Shown here piece by piece: positions 1-10,568 of a stretch of 64,000 bases of DNA. The position numbers were made by a program, and so were the translations under genes. Location of the stretch: positions 186,001-250,000 of the forward strand of contig NZ_BMJQ01000009.1 of the NCBI RefSeq assembly GCF_014643535.1, written 5' to 3'. Origin of the DNA: Aliidongia dinghuensis. GTDB taxonomy: Bacteria; Pseudomonadota; Alphaproteobacteria; ATCC43930; CGMCC-115725. Position 1 is the stretch's first letter, and every line of letters starts with the position of its first letter. The notes under the pieces were generated by a model. It worked only from the letters and a program-made list of their open reading frames with translations, made no database searches and was not told the DNA's origin.

Positions 1-3000
1 GCACGGCTCTCGATCGCCTCGAGTGCGGCACCGCCGTCGGTCACCGTGTCGACCGCGAAGCCGGCGTCTGTCAGGATCGTCTCGGCGATCTGCCGGTTGA
101 TGAAATTGTCGTCGGCCACCAGGATGCGGCCCTGCCGCGCGGCGGCGATGAGCCGTGTCACTTCGGAGACGTCGATTGCGAGTGCCTGCTGCAGCGCCTC
201 CATCACCGATCGGCGGGTCGGCGGCTTTGCCGCCGCGGCGGCCGCTTCCGGTGGCGCCTTGCGGCCAAGCCCGGTCAGCAGCACTAGTTGCGCACCGTCG
301 GATTCCCCGACCAGCGTCTGCAACATCGTTTGGTCGGGCTCGCCGACCGCCTCGTCCGCCAGGATCGCGTCGAACGGCTGGGCGGCCGTGCGGATCGCCT
401 CGCGCGCCGCGGAGGCACCAGCGGCTTCAGTCACGAAGGCGTGGGCCTCGCTGAGCCAGCGGCCGCAGATCTGCCGCCGGGGCTCGAACCCGTCGACGAC
501 CAGGATGCGCCGGCCGGCAAGCTCAGGCGGCGGCACCGGCACGCGCGGGTCGGCATGGCGCAACGGTACCTCGACCCAGAAGCGGCTGCCGCCGCCCGGC
601 CGGTCCTCGGCGCCGATGCGGCCGTCCATCAGGTCTATGAGGCGTTTCGAGATGTTGAGTCCAAGACCGGTACCGCCGAACCGGCGCGCGATCGAGCCGT
701 CGGCCTGCTGGAATTTCTGAAACAGCTTGGCCTTGGCCTCGGCGTTGAGCCCGATCCCGGTATCCTCGACGGTGAACCGGATCCGGCTGCGCGCCGCCTC
801 GACGCCCGACGCCGGATCGCGTGCCGGATCGCGCGGCAGCGGCTCGGCCGTCACCTCGACCAGCACATGGCCGCGCTGGGTGAACTTCACCGCGTTGGAG
901 ACCAGGTTCAGCAGCACCTGCCTGAGACGCGACGGGTCGCCGTGGAACGACCGGCGGGCCGCCGGATCGATCCAGCAGGCGAGCTCGATGCCCTTCTCCA
1001 TCGCCCGCGGCACCATGAGCTCGATCGTCTTTTCCACCACGTCGTGGAGTGCGAACTCGATGGTCTCGAGCTCGACCTGCCCCGCTTCGAGCTTCGAGAC
1101 GTCGAGAATGTCGTTGATGAGATCGAGGAGCGCGTCGGCCGAGTAACGCACCGCTTCGGCGAACTTGCGCTGCTCGGGTGTGAGGCTGGTGTCGAGCAGC
1201 AGCGCGTTCATGCCGAGGATGCCGTTCATCGGCGTGCGGATCTCGTGGCTCATATTCGCGAGGAATTCGCTCTTCGCCCGGTTCGCCGCGTCGGCCGCCT
1301 CGCGCGCCTCTATGAGCTCCGTTGCCTGCGCCTCCAGGCTGAAGCGCGCGCCCTCGATCTCCTCCTCCCGGGCGACCGCCTCGGTGATGTCGCGAATGAG
1401 CGTCAGATAGCCGCCGTTCGCCGTCGGCACGCCGCGCCGCTCGATCCAGCGTCCCGACGACAGCTGATGGCGGCTCTGGACCGGCACACCGGCACGGACC
1501 GACTGGCGACGGGCCTCGGTCAGCTCGTCCGCCCGTCCTGGGCCATAGAACCGGGCCTCGGCGAGCGCACCGATCAGCCGGCCCAGCCGGTCCGGTGCCT
1601 CCAGGATCTCGTCCGCATCCAGCCCCAGAAGGTCGAAGCATTGCTGATTCCAGGCGACGAGCTGCGGCTCCTCGTCCACGAGCCCGACACCGTCCGGCAT
1701 GTTGTCGAGCACAGCACTCAGCAGCCGATGCTGCTGCTCAAGCAGGGCCGCACCGCGGCGGCGGTCCGTAATGTCGCGCGCACGTATCTTGGCGCGCGCG
1801 ACCCGGCCGGTCCCGTCGGCGATCGGCAAGACGACGACCTCCCAGTCGCGCCGGCCGTCGGCCGCATCCTCTTCGTCGATCTCGAACTTGAGCGGCTGGC
1901 GGCGTGCTGCCGCCGAAGCCACCTGTTCGCGGATCACGGCCGCGCGCGACGGCGGCACGATGTCGTCGACGAGTTGCCCCACGGTGGCGGCGTCGATACC
2001 GAGGAAACCGCTGTCGACCTTGTTGCAGGCCTCGACCCGCAGCGTGCCGTCCCAGGCGATCGCCAGCACGACGAGATTGTCGGGCGAATGGTCGAACATC
2101 GTGCGGAACAGCCGTTCTGCCTCCTGCCGCCGCCGGATCTGCGAACCGAGCCGCCAGCCGATCACGCAGATCACGACGATGACGGCGATGAGGCCGGCGG
2201 TCTCGACCTGGGCATAACGCCACCAGGCGCTGAGGATCTCGTCGCGGCCGAACGAGACGACTGCGACCAGCGGATAGCGCTCGGCGCTGTAATAGCCGGT
2301 GATCCGCTGCAACTCGTCCAGCATCGACTCATGGCCGAAGCTGCCGAAGGGTGCTGCCGGCAAATAGGTTCGAAACAGCAGGTTGTTCGAGAGATCGCGG
2401 CCGATCTCCGCCGACTTGAACGGCTGCTCGACGAGGAGCGTGCCGTTCTTGTGGAACAGCCGAATGGCGCCCGTGGCACCGACTTTGAGCGTGCCGTAAT
2501 ATTCCTGGAAATAGGCGGTCGACAGGGTCGCGAGCACCACGCCGCCGAAGCTGCCGTCGGGATGATTGAAGCGGCGCGAGACCGGGATGACCCAATCCTG
2601 GTTTGTCTTGCCGACGACGGGCGTACCGACGTGCAGGCCGAGGTCCGCATGGTCCCGGTGATATTGAAAATATTCGCGCTCGGCGTTGTTGCGGCCCACG
2701 GGCACCGTGGGCGAAGAAGACGCGAGCCAGTCGCCGGTATCGCTATAGAGGAACAGGCCGCCCAGCCCGGGCGTTTCGGCCTGCTCCGCCGCCAGATGCC
2801 GATGCAGCCGTTCGAGCGCGGCGGCACCGGTGCCGTCCGCCTCGACCCGCTCGACCATGTCGACCAGCACGGAGTTTGCCGCGCGCACCGCATCGTCGGC
2901 ATGCTCGGCAAGCGAGCGGGCAAGATTCCGCGTCTCGGTCTCGGCATGGTCGAGTTCGATCGCCCGTGACCGGAAGATCATCCAACCGTCGATCGCCGCC

Positions 3001-3113
3001 AGCGCCACGCAGGCCAGAAGGACGAAGCCGAGAATACCGGAAGACGACCCGCGCCGCGGTCGCTGCGCTGCACGGTTCGGTTCTGGGCGGCTCGGTTCTG
3101 GGATGGGCGCCAC
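1..3113 (-). CDS. Hybrid sensor histidine kinase (partial, C-terminus beyond window)
   Basis: Membrane sensor of a phosphorelay; 1037 residues are visible and the end lies left of position 1. In order: a transmembrane helix (about 25-44), a Cache-like periplasmic sensor (about 45-300), a second helix (about 305-322), two PAS domains (about 341-600), a HisKA domain with the H-box [11 protein letters not shown] and His623, an HATPase domain with DTGIGL and GGTGLGL boxes, a receiver domain from about 867 and a second receiver from about 994 (VADDN). The first receiver has VVDG where a paired acidic motif is expected, so it may be degenerate. The phosphoacceptor of the second receiver is outside the window. 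I chose the GTG at 3113 because AAGGAG lies 9 bases upstream; an in-frame ATG at 3161 has no such site. The input signal is unknown. Confidence 0.9.
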   Translation of the reverse strand, partial: MAPIPEPSRPEPNRAAQRPRRGSSSGILGFVLLACVALAAIDGWMIFRSRAIELDHAETETRNLARSLAEHADDAVRAANSVLVDMVERVEADGTGAAALERLHRHLAAEQAETPGLGGLFLYSDTGDWLASSSPTVPVGRNNAEREYFQYHRDHADLGLHVGTPVVGKTNQDWVIPVSRRFNHPDGSFGGVVLATLSTAYFQEYYGTLKVGATGAIRLFHKNGTLLVEQPFKSAEIGRDLSNNLLFRTYLPAAPFGSFGHESMLDELQRITGYYSAERYPLVAVVSFGRDEILSAWWRYAQVETAGLIAVIVVICVIGWRLGSQIRRRQEAERLFRTMFDHSPDNLVVLAIAWDGTLRVEACNKVDSGFLGIDAATVGQLVDDIVPPSRAAVIREQVASAAARRQPLKFEIDEEDAADGRRDWEVVVLPIADGTGRVARAKIRARDITDRRRGAALLEQQHRLLSAVLDNMPDGVGLVDEEPQLVAWNQQCFDLLGLDADEILEAPDRLGRLIGALAEARFYGPGRADELTEARRQSVRAGVPVQSRHQLSSGRWIERRGVPTANGGYLTLIRDITEAVAREEEIEGARFSLEAQATELIEAREAADAANRAKSEFLANMSHEIRTPMNGILGMNALLLDTSLTPEQRKFAEAVRYSADALLDLINDILDVSKLEAGQVELETIEFALHDVVEKTIELMVPRAMEKGIELACWIDPAARRSFHGDPSRLRQVLLNLVSNAVKFTQRGHVLVEVTAEPLPRDPARDPASGVEAARSRIRFTVEDTGIGLNAEAKAKLFQKFQQADGSIARRFGGTGLGLNISKRLIDLMDGRIGAEDRPGGGSRFWVEVPLRHADPRVPVPPPELAGRRILVVDGFEPRRQICGRWLSEAHAFVTEAAGASAAREAIRTAAQPFDAILADEAVGEPDQTMLQTLVGESDGAQLVLLTGLGRKAPPEAAAAAAKPPTRRSVMEALQQALAIDVSEVTRLIAAARQGRILVADDNFINRQIAETILTDAGFAVDTVTDGGAALEAIESR

Positions 3114-3348
3114 CAGGCCGCTCTCCTTATTGGTTTGGGGCGCCGAGCGTAACCTACCCATGGTTAAATGTTTCCTGCTCGCCATTCGGCCGGGCATAGG
3201 CCCCAGATCGCCCTCGCGTCGCCCTTCCCATTCGGCGGCGACGGTTCTAGGGTGATCGCCTGTTGGTTTCGGCGGCGGCGCCGCATCGACGGCTCCGCGG
3301 AAGACGGGTGGACGTGCCCCCGTCCAAAAAAGCGGGGTGTCCAACCCG

Positions 3349-4401
3349 ATGTTTCGCCTGCTCATCCTTGGCGGCACGCAATTTCTCGGTCGTCATCTCG
3401 TCGAGGCCGCCCTCGCACGACACCATCACGTGACGCTGTTCACGCGCGGCAAGACCAATCCCACCCTGTTCCCGCAAATCGAGCATCTGGTCGGCGACCG
3501 GGCCGGCGACCTGCGCGCGCTTACCGGCCGGCGCTGGGACGCGGTCATCGACACGTCGGGCTACGTGCCCCGGCTGGTCCGCCATGCGGCGCTGACGCTC
3601 GAAGGCTCGGTCGGCCATTACACCTTCGTCTCGTCGATCTCGGTCTATTCGGCCCCCCTGCCCCACGGGCTCGACGAAGCGCACCCGATCGCGACCCGCC
3701 TCGACGATCCATCGACCGAGGAGATACGCCCGGCGACTTACGGGCCGCTGAAGGCACGGGCCGAAACGGCGGTCGACGCCATCCTGCCGGGACGCACGCT
3801 CATCATCCGGCCCGGGCTCATCGTCGGGCCGCACGACCCGTCCGACCGGTTCAGCTATTGGCCGTGGCGGCTGGCGCACGGCGGCGCCGTGCTGGCGCCC
3901 GGCCGGCAGCGTGCGCCGGTCCAGGTGATCGATGTGCGCGATCTCGCACATTGGATGATCGCGATGGCCGAGTCCCAGGCGACCGGGACCTACAACGCCG
4001 CGGGCCCGGCGACGTCTCTCACCATGGGCGACCTGCTCAAGACCGGCCGCGCTGCCCTCGGCGCCAGTGCCGAGCTCCATTGGGTCGACGACGCATTCCT
4101 GGTGAGCCAGGGCATCGACATCGACCGGGGCATACCGGCCGAGACATTGCCGCTCTGGCTGCCCGCGCGGGAGAAGGCGCTCGCCGGGCTGTTCACGATC
4201 GACTGCCATCGCGCGATCGCCGCCGGCCTGCGTTTCCGGCCGCTCGCCGAGACGTTCCGCGACACCGCCGACTGGCTCGGCACCCGCGATTCAACCCGGC
4301 AGTGGCGCGCCGGCCTCAGCCTGGAGCGGGAGGCGGCCCTGCTGACGGCCTGGCGCCAGGAGCGGCTCACCGGTCACTCGGCGGCGAAACGCATGCGGTA
4401 G
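3349..4401 (+). CDS. NAD-dependent epimerase/dehydratase family (SDR) protein
   Basis: 350-residue extended short-chain dehydrogenase/reductase. The N-terminus carries the Rossmann nucleotide-binding motif LILGGTQFLGRHLVE, the atypical GGTxFLG form found in a subgroup that includes plant CSP41-like proteins. The substrate cannot be read from the sequence. A GTG four codons upstream (3337) is an alternative start; neither start has a strong ribosome-binding site. The last 28 bases overlap the end of the convergent AraC-type regulator. There are no sugar-pathway genes beside it, so a role in nucleotide-sugar metabolism is possible but unsupported. Confidence 0.8.
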   Translation: MFRLLILGGTQFLGRHLVEAALARHHHVTLFTRGKTNPTLFPQIEHLVGDRAGDLRALTGRRWDAVIDTSGYVPRLVRHAALTLEGSVGHYTFVSSISVYSAPLPHGLDEAHPIATRLDDPSTEEIRPATYGPLKARAETAVDAILPGRTLIIRPGLIVGPHDPSDRFSYWPWRLAHGGAVLAPGRQRAPVQVIDVRDLAHWMIAMAESQATGTYNAAGPATSLTMGDLLKTGRAALGASAELHWVDDAFLVSQGIDIDRGIPAETLPLWLPAREKALAGLFTIDCHRAIAAGLRFRPLAETFRDTADWLGTRDSTRQWRAGLSLEREAALLTAWRQERLTGHSAAKRMR

Positions 4402-5342
4402 TCGAGCGGGCAGACGCCGAGGCGCCGCTGGAACGCGCGCCGCATCCGTTCCTCGTCGCCGAAGCCGCATTCGCGAGCCACCTGCTTCACTGGCCGGTCG
4501 GTCGTCTCGAGCGCCCGGCGCGCGGCCTCGAGGCGCAGTGCCTCGACCATGCGCGCCGGCGTGCGGCCGGCCTTGGCGGCATAGGCGCGGGCGAAAGTGC
4601 GTTCCGACATGCCGACCCGCCGGGCCAGCCGTTCGACCTTGATGTCCTCGGCCAGATGCTCGCGCACCCAGGCGTGCAAGCCGGTGAAATCCTGGTCGGA
4701 CGAGACCTGCGCCTCGAGCGCCGCGCTGAACTGAGCCTGGTCGCCCGGCCGTTTCAGGAACACAACGAGCGCGCGGGCGATCGCCATCGCCCGGTCATGG
4801 CCCAGATCTTCCTGGATTAGCGCCAGGGACAGGTCGATGCCGGCGGTGACGCCGGCCGAGGTCCAGATGCCGCCGTCATGGATGAAGATAGGCTCGGGCT
4901 CGACCCGGATCTGCGGAAAGCGGCGCTGCAGGCCGTCCGCCGCCCACCAGTGGGTCGCAACGCGCTTGCCGTCGAGCAGCCCGGCCGCGGCGAGCAGATA
5001 GGCCCCGGTGCAGACCGAGGCGAGACGGCGCACCCGAGCCGCCCAATGGCGGATCGCCTGGATCACGGCCTCGTCATGCATCGCCCGGCGCGTGCCGATG
5101 CCGCCGGCGACGATCAGCGTATCGACCTCCTCGCCATCGAGCTCGGCGAGCGGGCGCGTCTCGATCACAAGACCGCTCGACGTGCGCAACGGTCCACCGG
5201 CCAGCGAGACCACGACCGGCTCATAGGGCGGCTCGGCCCCATTCCATGCCGGCTCGTTGGCACTCGCGAAACATTGGAACGGTCCGGTGATGTCAAGCAG
5301 CTGGCCGTCCGGGACGGCAAGCACGGCAACTTTGCGGGACAT
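4374..5342 (-). CDS. GlxA-type transcriptional regulator (DJ-1/PfpI domain plus AraC HTH)
   Basis: 322 residues in two parts. An N-terminal DJ-1/PfpI fold has the nucleophile-elbow segment SVCTGAYLLAAAGLL. The C-terminal AraC/XylS DNA-binding domain contains SERTFARAYAAKAG and ends near GDEERMRRAFQRRLG. The ATG at 5342 is chosen because AAGGAGG lies 7 bases upstream; the frame stays open further up but the extension looks non-coding. It is divergent from an isonitrile-hydratase-like DJ-1 protein, with a 115-bp shared upstream region. Regulators of this family often control an adjacent divergent DJ-1 enzyme, so regulation of that gene is likely but inferred. Confidence 0.88.
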   Translation of the reverse strand: MSRKVAVLAVPDGQLLDITGPFQCFASANEPAWNGAEPPYEPVVVSLAGGPLRTSSGLVIETRPLAELDGEEVDTLIVAGGIGTRRAMHDEAVIQAIRHWAARVRRLASVCTGAYLLAAAGLLDGKRVATHWWAADGLQRRFPQIRVEPEPIFIHDGGIWTSAGVTAGIDLSLALIQEDLGHDRAMAIARALVVFLKRPGDQAQFSAALEAQVSSDQDFTGLHAWVREHLAEDIKVERLARRVGMSERTFARAYAAKAGRTPARMVEALRLEAARRALETTDRPVKQVARECGFGDEERMRRAFQRRLGVCPLDYRMRFAAE

Positions 5343-5457
5343 GGGCATGCCTCCTTGGCGGAAAGGGAGGGATGTTTGACATAGCCGCCAAACCATCATC
5401 GGCGCAACATAAGGATGCGGCCACCCAGGCCGCTCCCAAGGCAGAAGGCCTTCGCCC

Positions 5458-6153
5458 ATGACAGAGCCAACGTTCCGGATCGGCTTCCTCTTGTTCCCCG
5501 GCATGACCCAGCTCGACATGACCGGACCCTACGAGGTCCTGTCCCGCCTGCCGGGTTCTGCGATCCATCTTGTCTGGAAGGAGGCGGGTCCGGTTGCATC
5601 CGACCGCGGTCTCGCGATCGTGGCGACTGACAGCTTCGTCACGTGCCCGCCGCTCGACCTCATCTGCGTGCCCGGCGGCCCGGGCATCAACGAACTCCTG
5701 ACCGACGCGCCGGTGCTGGACTTCATCCGCCACCAGGCTTGGGGTGCCCGCTACATCACCTCGGTGTGCACCGGCGCGCTGGTGCTGGGCGCTGCCGGCC
5801 TGCTCTACGGCAAACGGGCGACGACCCATTGGATGTCGCACGACCTGCTGGCGGCGTTCGGCGCCGTCCCGGTCAAGGCCCGGGTCGTGACCGACGGCCG
5901 GCTCATCACCGGCGGCGGCGTCACCGCCGGCATCGATTTCGCCCTCACGATCCTGGCCGAACTGGGTGGGCGCGAGCTCGCCCAGGCCGTCGAGCTCGGG
6001 CTCGAATACGATCCACAGCCGCCGTTCGGCACCGGCTCACCCGAGCGCGCCGGGCCTGAGCTTGAGGCGCGGATGCGCGCGCTGTCGGACCGGATCCAGG
6101 GGCTCCGCGCGGAACAGGTGCGCCGGGCCGCCGCCGCGCTCGCGCCCGCCTGA
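5458..6153 (+). CDS. DJ-1/PfpI family protein, isonitrile hydratase-like
   Basis: 231-residue DJ-1/PfpI superfamily protein. The N-terminal IGFLLFPGMTQLDMTGPYEV and the nucleophile elbow SVCTGALVLGAAGLL, with Cys104, resemble bacterial isonitrile (cyclohexyl-isocyanide) hydratases, which hydrate isonitriles to N-substituted formamides. AGAAGG lies 9 bases before the ATG. It diverges from the GlxA-type regulator, an arrangement seen for inducible isonitrile hydratases. Other small-molecule activities of the DJ-1 family cannot be excluded. A perfect hairpin follows the gene. Confidence 0.8.
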   Translation: MTEPTFRIGFLLFPGMTQLDMTGPYEVLSRLPGSAIHLVWKEAGPVASDRGLAIVATDSFVTCPPLDLICVPGGPGINELLTDAPVLDFIRHQAWGARYITSVCTGALVLGAAGLLYGKRATTHWMSHDLLAAFGAVPVKARVVTDGRLITGGGVTAGIDFALTILAELGGRELAQAVELGLEYDPQPPFGTGSPERAGPELEARMRALSDRIQGLRAEQVRRAAAALAPA

Positions 6154-6190
6154 TCCGGCGGCTCGCCTGCGCGGGATCCGTTGAAGTCTC

Positions 6191-6220
6191 CGGCGCGCGG
6201 CCGTGGACCGCCGCGCGCCG
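6191..6220. terminator. Candidate bidirectional hairpin between convergent genes
   Basis: An 11-bp GC-only perfect stem (CGGCGCGCGGC with its complement) and an 8-base loop sit in the gap between the convergent DJ-1 gene and gmd. No T-tract follows on either strand, so this may be a Rho-assisted or attenuating structure rather than a classical intrinsic terminator. Confidence 0.45.
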
Positions 6221-6235
6221 CCCTACCGCTTCGTC

Positions 6236-7279
<1,044 letters not shown>

Positions 7280-7953
7280 TGCATGTCTCCATCATTTGGT
7301 ACTGCCGCCCCCACGGGCTGGCCGATCGAATCTCGGCGGGTGATTAGCATGCTGCCCCAGCAAGACCAAGTGAATCGTCGCACGCGCCCCAAATACACCC
7401 GGGCACAATGTCGTCCGCGACGGTCTGAAAGATCGGCAGGGTCTCAGCGCCGGGAAGCGGCATGCCGGGATGCCGCATGTCGCCAGCCGGCAGGACAAGA
7501 CCGGTAGCGAATTTCACCGCCTCGTTGTTCTTTTCCGCCACTTGATGGCGATATGCGCCACATCACCACACGCAAGCTGTCACGCCACGAAAGATAATCG
7601 TTTCACTCCAATGAGTTATTGCGTTCCAATCAAACTGGCACGCGGCGTGAAATGGCTTAGATATCGGCGCCGAACAGAAGCCCGAGACTCGGCGGCAAAA
7701 CAGCCCAGCACCGCCAAGTCCTCGAGCCGATGATAAGCGAAGATGGAAGTGACGGCAGACGGTTCGGGCGAGACATCGAAGCAATCTCGGCGCGGCGAAG
7801 CTCCCCTTATTCGACCGAACCGGCGGCCGTCACTTCGAACCGACAGACGAATTCAATCCAAGACTCGCACGAGCCCGGCAGTTCCGGTGAGGCATGGCGG
7901 AAACGCCGCCCCCTTGCCGTGAGCGACCGAGGACGAGAAACGGAGTCCGCAAG
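7280..7953. other. Long intergenic region upstream of gmd and of a small secreted protein
   Basis: About 670 bases between the divergent gmd and a small exported protein. Short open frames on both strands have no recognisable product, no good ribosome-binding site and compositions like random GC-rich frames. Around 7560-7680 the sequence is less GC-rich and probably holds promoters for one or both flanking genes, but I could not assign a confident -35/-10 pair. Confidence 0.5.
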
Positions 7954-8184
7954 ATGTCGACGAAGAATATCTCCCTGGCACTGCTCGCGGCCGCCCTCAC
8001 GGCCGGTCTCGGCACCGCCGCCTACGCCCATCGCAGCCTGACGGTGTCGACCGCAGCGCACGTCCAGCCCATCTGCACCACGACCTACTCGATCGAAACC
8101 GGCGCCGACGGCCAGTCGGTCTCCGTCACCAGCCTGACTTGTTCGCGCCCCGCCCAGCGGGTGGCGAGCGAGGCGGCCCTCTAA
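7954..8184 (+). CDS. Small secreted protein of unknown function
   Basis: 76 residues. Residues 1 to about 25 form a clear Sec signal peptide (MSTKNISLALLAAALTAG, then an AYA-H cleavage-like site). The mature part is short and Thr/Ser-rich with two cysteines (PICTTTY and LTCSRP), which could form a disulfide. An in-frame ATG at 7894 would add 20 residues ahead of the signal and is unlikely. No family recognised. It is followed at once by the first of two near-identical hairpins. Confidence 0.6.
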   Translation: MSTKNISLALLAAALTAGLGTAAYAHRSLTVSTAAHVQPICTTTYSIETGADGQSVSVTSLTCSRPAQRVASEAAL

Positions 8185-8196
8185 CCGGGGCCGCAA

Positions 8197-8242
8197 AGCC
8201 CCACGTCCCGCACGGAGTCGCGGCCGGACGAGACGTGGGGCT
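8197..8242 (+). repeat. Duplicated hairpin, copy 1
   Basis: Perfect 11-bp stem (AGCCCCACGTC at 8197-8207 pairing with 8232-8242) around a 24-base loop containing GAGTCGCGGCCGGACG. The 40 bases at 8200-8239 match 36 of 40 bases at 8369-8408, so loop as well as stem is conserved between the copies. It is followed by a pyrimidine-rich CTCTCCTCTC rather than a T-run. It lies just after the 76-residue secreted protein. Confidence 0.65.
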
Positions 8243-8367
8243 CTCCTCTCAAGACCTTCGTGGTCCACCGCCGAACCCCGCCATTCCCATCCATCACCAG
8301 CTTGCCTCGCGAAACCGGCTCTCCGGCGGATCGCGAGGCGGGGCGCCTCTCTCGCGAGGGGCGAGCA

Positions 8368-8415
8368 GCCCACGTCCCGGACTGAGTCGCGGCTGGACGG
8401 GACGTGGGCCTTTTT
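8368..8415 (+). terminator. Duplicated hairpin, copy 2, with T-tract (intrinsic terminator)
   Basis: Perfect 11-bp stem GCCCACGTCCC (8368-8378) with 8399-8409, a 20-base loop with GAGTCGCGGCTGGACG, then CTTTTTCTTCC. This has the form of a Rho-independent terminator, and it is a 36/40 match to the hairpin 169 bases upstream. It sits 48 bases before the 63-residue secreted peptide, so it could also be an attenuator or the 3' end of a small RNA. Confidence 0.65.
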
Positions 8416-8462
8416 CTTCCCTGAGTGTTCTTTCCTTGTCCCGCCCCCGGGAGTTTCGAACC

Positions 8463-8654
8463 ATGACCCTGCGCACGTGGTCGCTGGCGCTCGCGGCCAC
8501 GGCCGCCCTTGCCGTCGGCGGCTTGACCGCGGCGATCACCGAACAGGCCCGCGCCGAAACGGTGCGGGCGATCGCGGTGACGCTGTTCCCTGCCCCGTCG
8601 CCAGGGGCAGGCACGCCCTCCGATGCGGAAGGCTGCCCGCCGGCCCGGCGATGA
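8463..8654 (+). CDS. Very small secreted peptide of unknown function
   Basis: 63 residues beginning MTLRTWSLALAATAALAVGG, an apparent signal peptide with a possible cleavage near ARA-E. The mature tail is about 30 residues, Pro/Ala-rich, with one cysteine (EGCPPARR end). No family recognised. The ATG is chosen because the signal peptide begins there, although the frame is open further upstream. Like its neighbour at 7954 it is associated with a copy of the duplicated hairpin. Confidence 0.45.
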   Translation: MTLRTWSLALAATAALAVGGLTAAITEQARAETVRAIAVTLFPAPSPGAGTPSDAEGCPPARR

Positions 8655-8702
8655 GTTCCCCCGGGCCGAACGGATCAGTCTGTTCGGCTCAGTCTGATCG
8701 GC

Positions 8703-10376
8703 TCAGGCAGCGAGCACTTTCTCCGCCTCGCTCACCACTTCGGCAAGCGCACCCGGGGCGAAGGGCGAGACCAGCCCGGCCGAGCGCACGAGGTCCTGGA
8801 ACGGTGCGGAGCCGCCAAGCGCGCAGAGCGCGATATAGGCCTCGAGGCTGGCCTGGTAGTCGCGCCGGGACTTCACCCAGAACTGCATGGCGCAGCATAG
8901 CGCCAGCGTATAGTCGATGTAGTAGAACGGCAGATAATAGATGTGCCGCTTGGCCTGCCACCGACCGCCCTTTTCCGGGTAGGCGAGATCGCCGTAGTCG
9001 GTCCAGGGCATGTAGCGCCGCTCGAGCGCGCGCCAGACGGCATGACGCTCGGCCGGCGTCATCTCCGGCTTCGCGTAGATCTCGTGCTGGAAATGATCGA
9101 CGCACACGCCATAGGGCAGGAAGGCCAGCGAATCGATCAGATGCATCCGGCGGAAGCGGTCGGCCGCCGCCTCGCCCACCATCAGCGCCATCTGCGGATG
9201 GGCCAGGAACTCGAGGCCCATGGAGTTGATCTCGGCCGCCTCCATGGTCGGCCACAGATAGTCGATACCCGGCTGACGGCGGCTCTCCCAATTCTGGAAA
9301 GCGTGGCCCATCTCGTGGGTGAAGACCTTGATGTCGTGGTCGGTGCCGTTGAAATTGGCGAAGATGAACGGCACGCCGTGGGTCGGGAACGAGGTGCAGA
9401 AGCCGCCGCCGGCCTTGGTCGCCCGGTTCTTGAGATCGAGGAAGCCGCCCTCGTTCATCAGGCGATAGAAATCGCCGAGGCGCTTGTCCATGTTGTCGAA
9501 CATGGTCTGGGCCTGGGCCACCAGGAAGTTGTGGTCGCCGGCCGGCACCGGGTTGCCCGCCGGATCGGTCAGGCTCTCATCCCAGAAATAGAGCCGGTCC
9601 CAGCCGTTCTCCTGGCGCCGTTGCTCCATGAGCCGGGCGATCAGCGGCACGACATGGGTTGCCACCTGGTCGCGATAGCGCGCCACGTCGGCGGCGTCGT
9701 AATCGACCCGGCGCATGCGCCGGTAGCCCAAGGGCGTATAGGTCTCGTAGCCGAGCTTTCGCGCCATGCCATGGCGCAGATGGACGAGCTTGTCGTAGAT
9801 CTCGTCCAGTTCGGGCCCGTGCGCCTCGAAAAACGCCCAACGCGCCCGTTCGGCCCGGTGCCGCGTCTCACGATCGAGCGCCTGGGCGAAGGGCTCGATG
9901 CCGGCAAGATTGACGGTCTCGCCGTCGATCTCGAGCTTCGCCGCCGACAAGAGCTCGGTGTAGCGCGCGCCGAGCCTCGCCTCCTCCTCGAGATCCTTGG
10001 CGATGACCGGATCGAAGGTTGTGACGTCGGTCTCCCAGAGCCGCACGGCGTGGTTCCCGACCAGGCGCTCGAGCCCGGCACGGTCCGGATCGGCGAGCAG
10101 CCGCCGTTTGACCGCGACCTCGAAGCCGGTCGCCTCTGGGCTCAGCGCGTCGGCATAGTCGCGCGCCTTCTTGGCCTCCGGATCGGCGGTGTCCTGCTGG
10201 AAGCGCAATCCCACGAGCGCACTCCAGCTGTCGTATTCGCGACGCAGCCTGTCCCAGGCCGCAACGGCTTCAGCCTTCTCGCCCCGGTCGAGGAGCGCGT
10301 CGATCACCTTGTATCGGGCGGCAAGGCTTTCCCTGGTCGGCGTGTCGACCGTGATGTCCGTGAACCGGATCGGCAT
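8703..10376 (-). CDS. M3 family oligoendopeptidase (thimet/PepF type)
   Basis: 557-residue cytoplasmic zinc peptidase that would cleave oligopeptides. The M3 signature THEMGHAFQ gives HEMGH with His354, Glu355 and His358, and AAEINSMGLEF downstream supplies the third zinc ligand. The C-terminal KRHIYYLPFYYIDYTLA segment is typical of the PepF-like M3 branch. No signal peptide. Of two close ATGs, the one at 10376 is chosen because AAGGGA is 7 bases upstream; the ATG at 10382 abuts that site. The gene stands alone, divergent from the YoaK-type gene. Confidence 0.92.
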   Translation of the reverse strand: MPIRFTDITVDTPTRESLAARYKVIDALLDRGEKAEAVAAWDRLRREYDSWSALVGLRFQQDTADPEAKKARDYADALSPEATGFEVAVKRRLLADPDRAGLERLVGNHAVRLWETDVTTFDPVIAKDLEEEARLGARYTELLSAAKLEIDGETVNLAGIEPFAQALDRETRHRAERARWAFFEAHGPELDEIYDKLVHLRHGMARKLGYETYTPLGYRRMRRVDYDAADVARYRDQVATHVVPLIARLMEQRRQENGWDRLYFWDESLTDPAGNPVPAGDHNFLVAQAQTMFDNMDKRLGDFYRLMNEGGFLDLKNRATKAGGGFCTSFPTHGVPFIFANFNGTDHDIKVFTHEMGHAFQNWESRRQPGIDYLWPTMEAAEINSMGLEFLAHPQMALMVGEAAADRFRRMHLIDSLAFLPYGVCVDHFQHEIYAKPEMTPAERHAVWRALERRYMPWTDYGDLAYPEKGGRWQAKRHIYYLPFYYIDYTLALCCAMQFWVKSRRDYQASLEAYIALCALGGSAPFQDLVRSAGLVSPFAPGALAEVVSEAEKVLAA

Positions 10377-10568
10377 TCTCATTTCCCTTTCACGCGAAAC
10401 TATCGTGCGGCGACATTGCCAGAGCCGCCTGCGATCCGTCGATGGGGGGAGAGGGCACCTGGCGAAATATCGCAATGCAGCAGCAGCGCGGAATATCCTA
10501 CGATGATTGCGCGTTCTCGAGCGCGGATCCGAAAGCACCCGAAAAGCACCTGAGCAGAAGGCTTTGCG

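Noticed and set aside
288..2969. Very long open frame (893 codons) on the plus strand
   Set aside because: It is antisense to the hybrid histidine kinase, whose kinase, PAS and receiver motifs are unmistakable. GC-rich genes commonly leave such open shadow frames, and its translation has no recognisable domain.
7636..7650. TGGCACG resembling the -24 half of a sigma-54 promoter
   Set aside because: The matching -12 GC box is absent at the right spacing (GTGA instead of TTGC).
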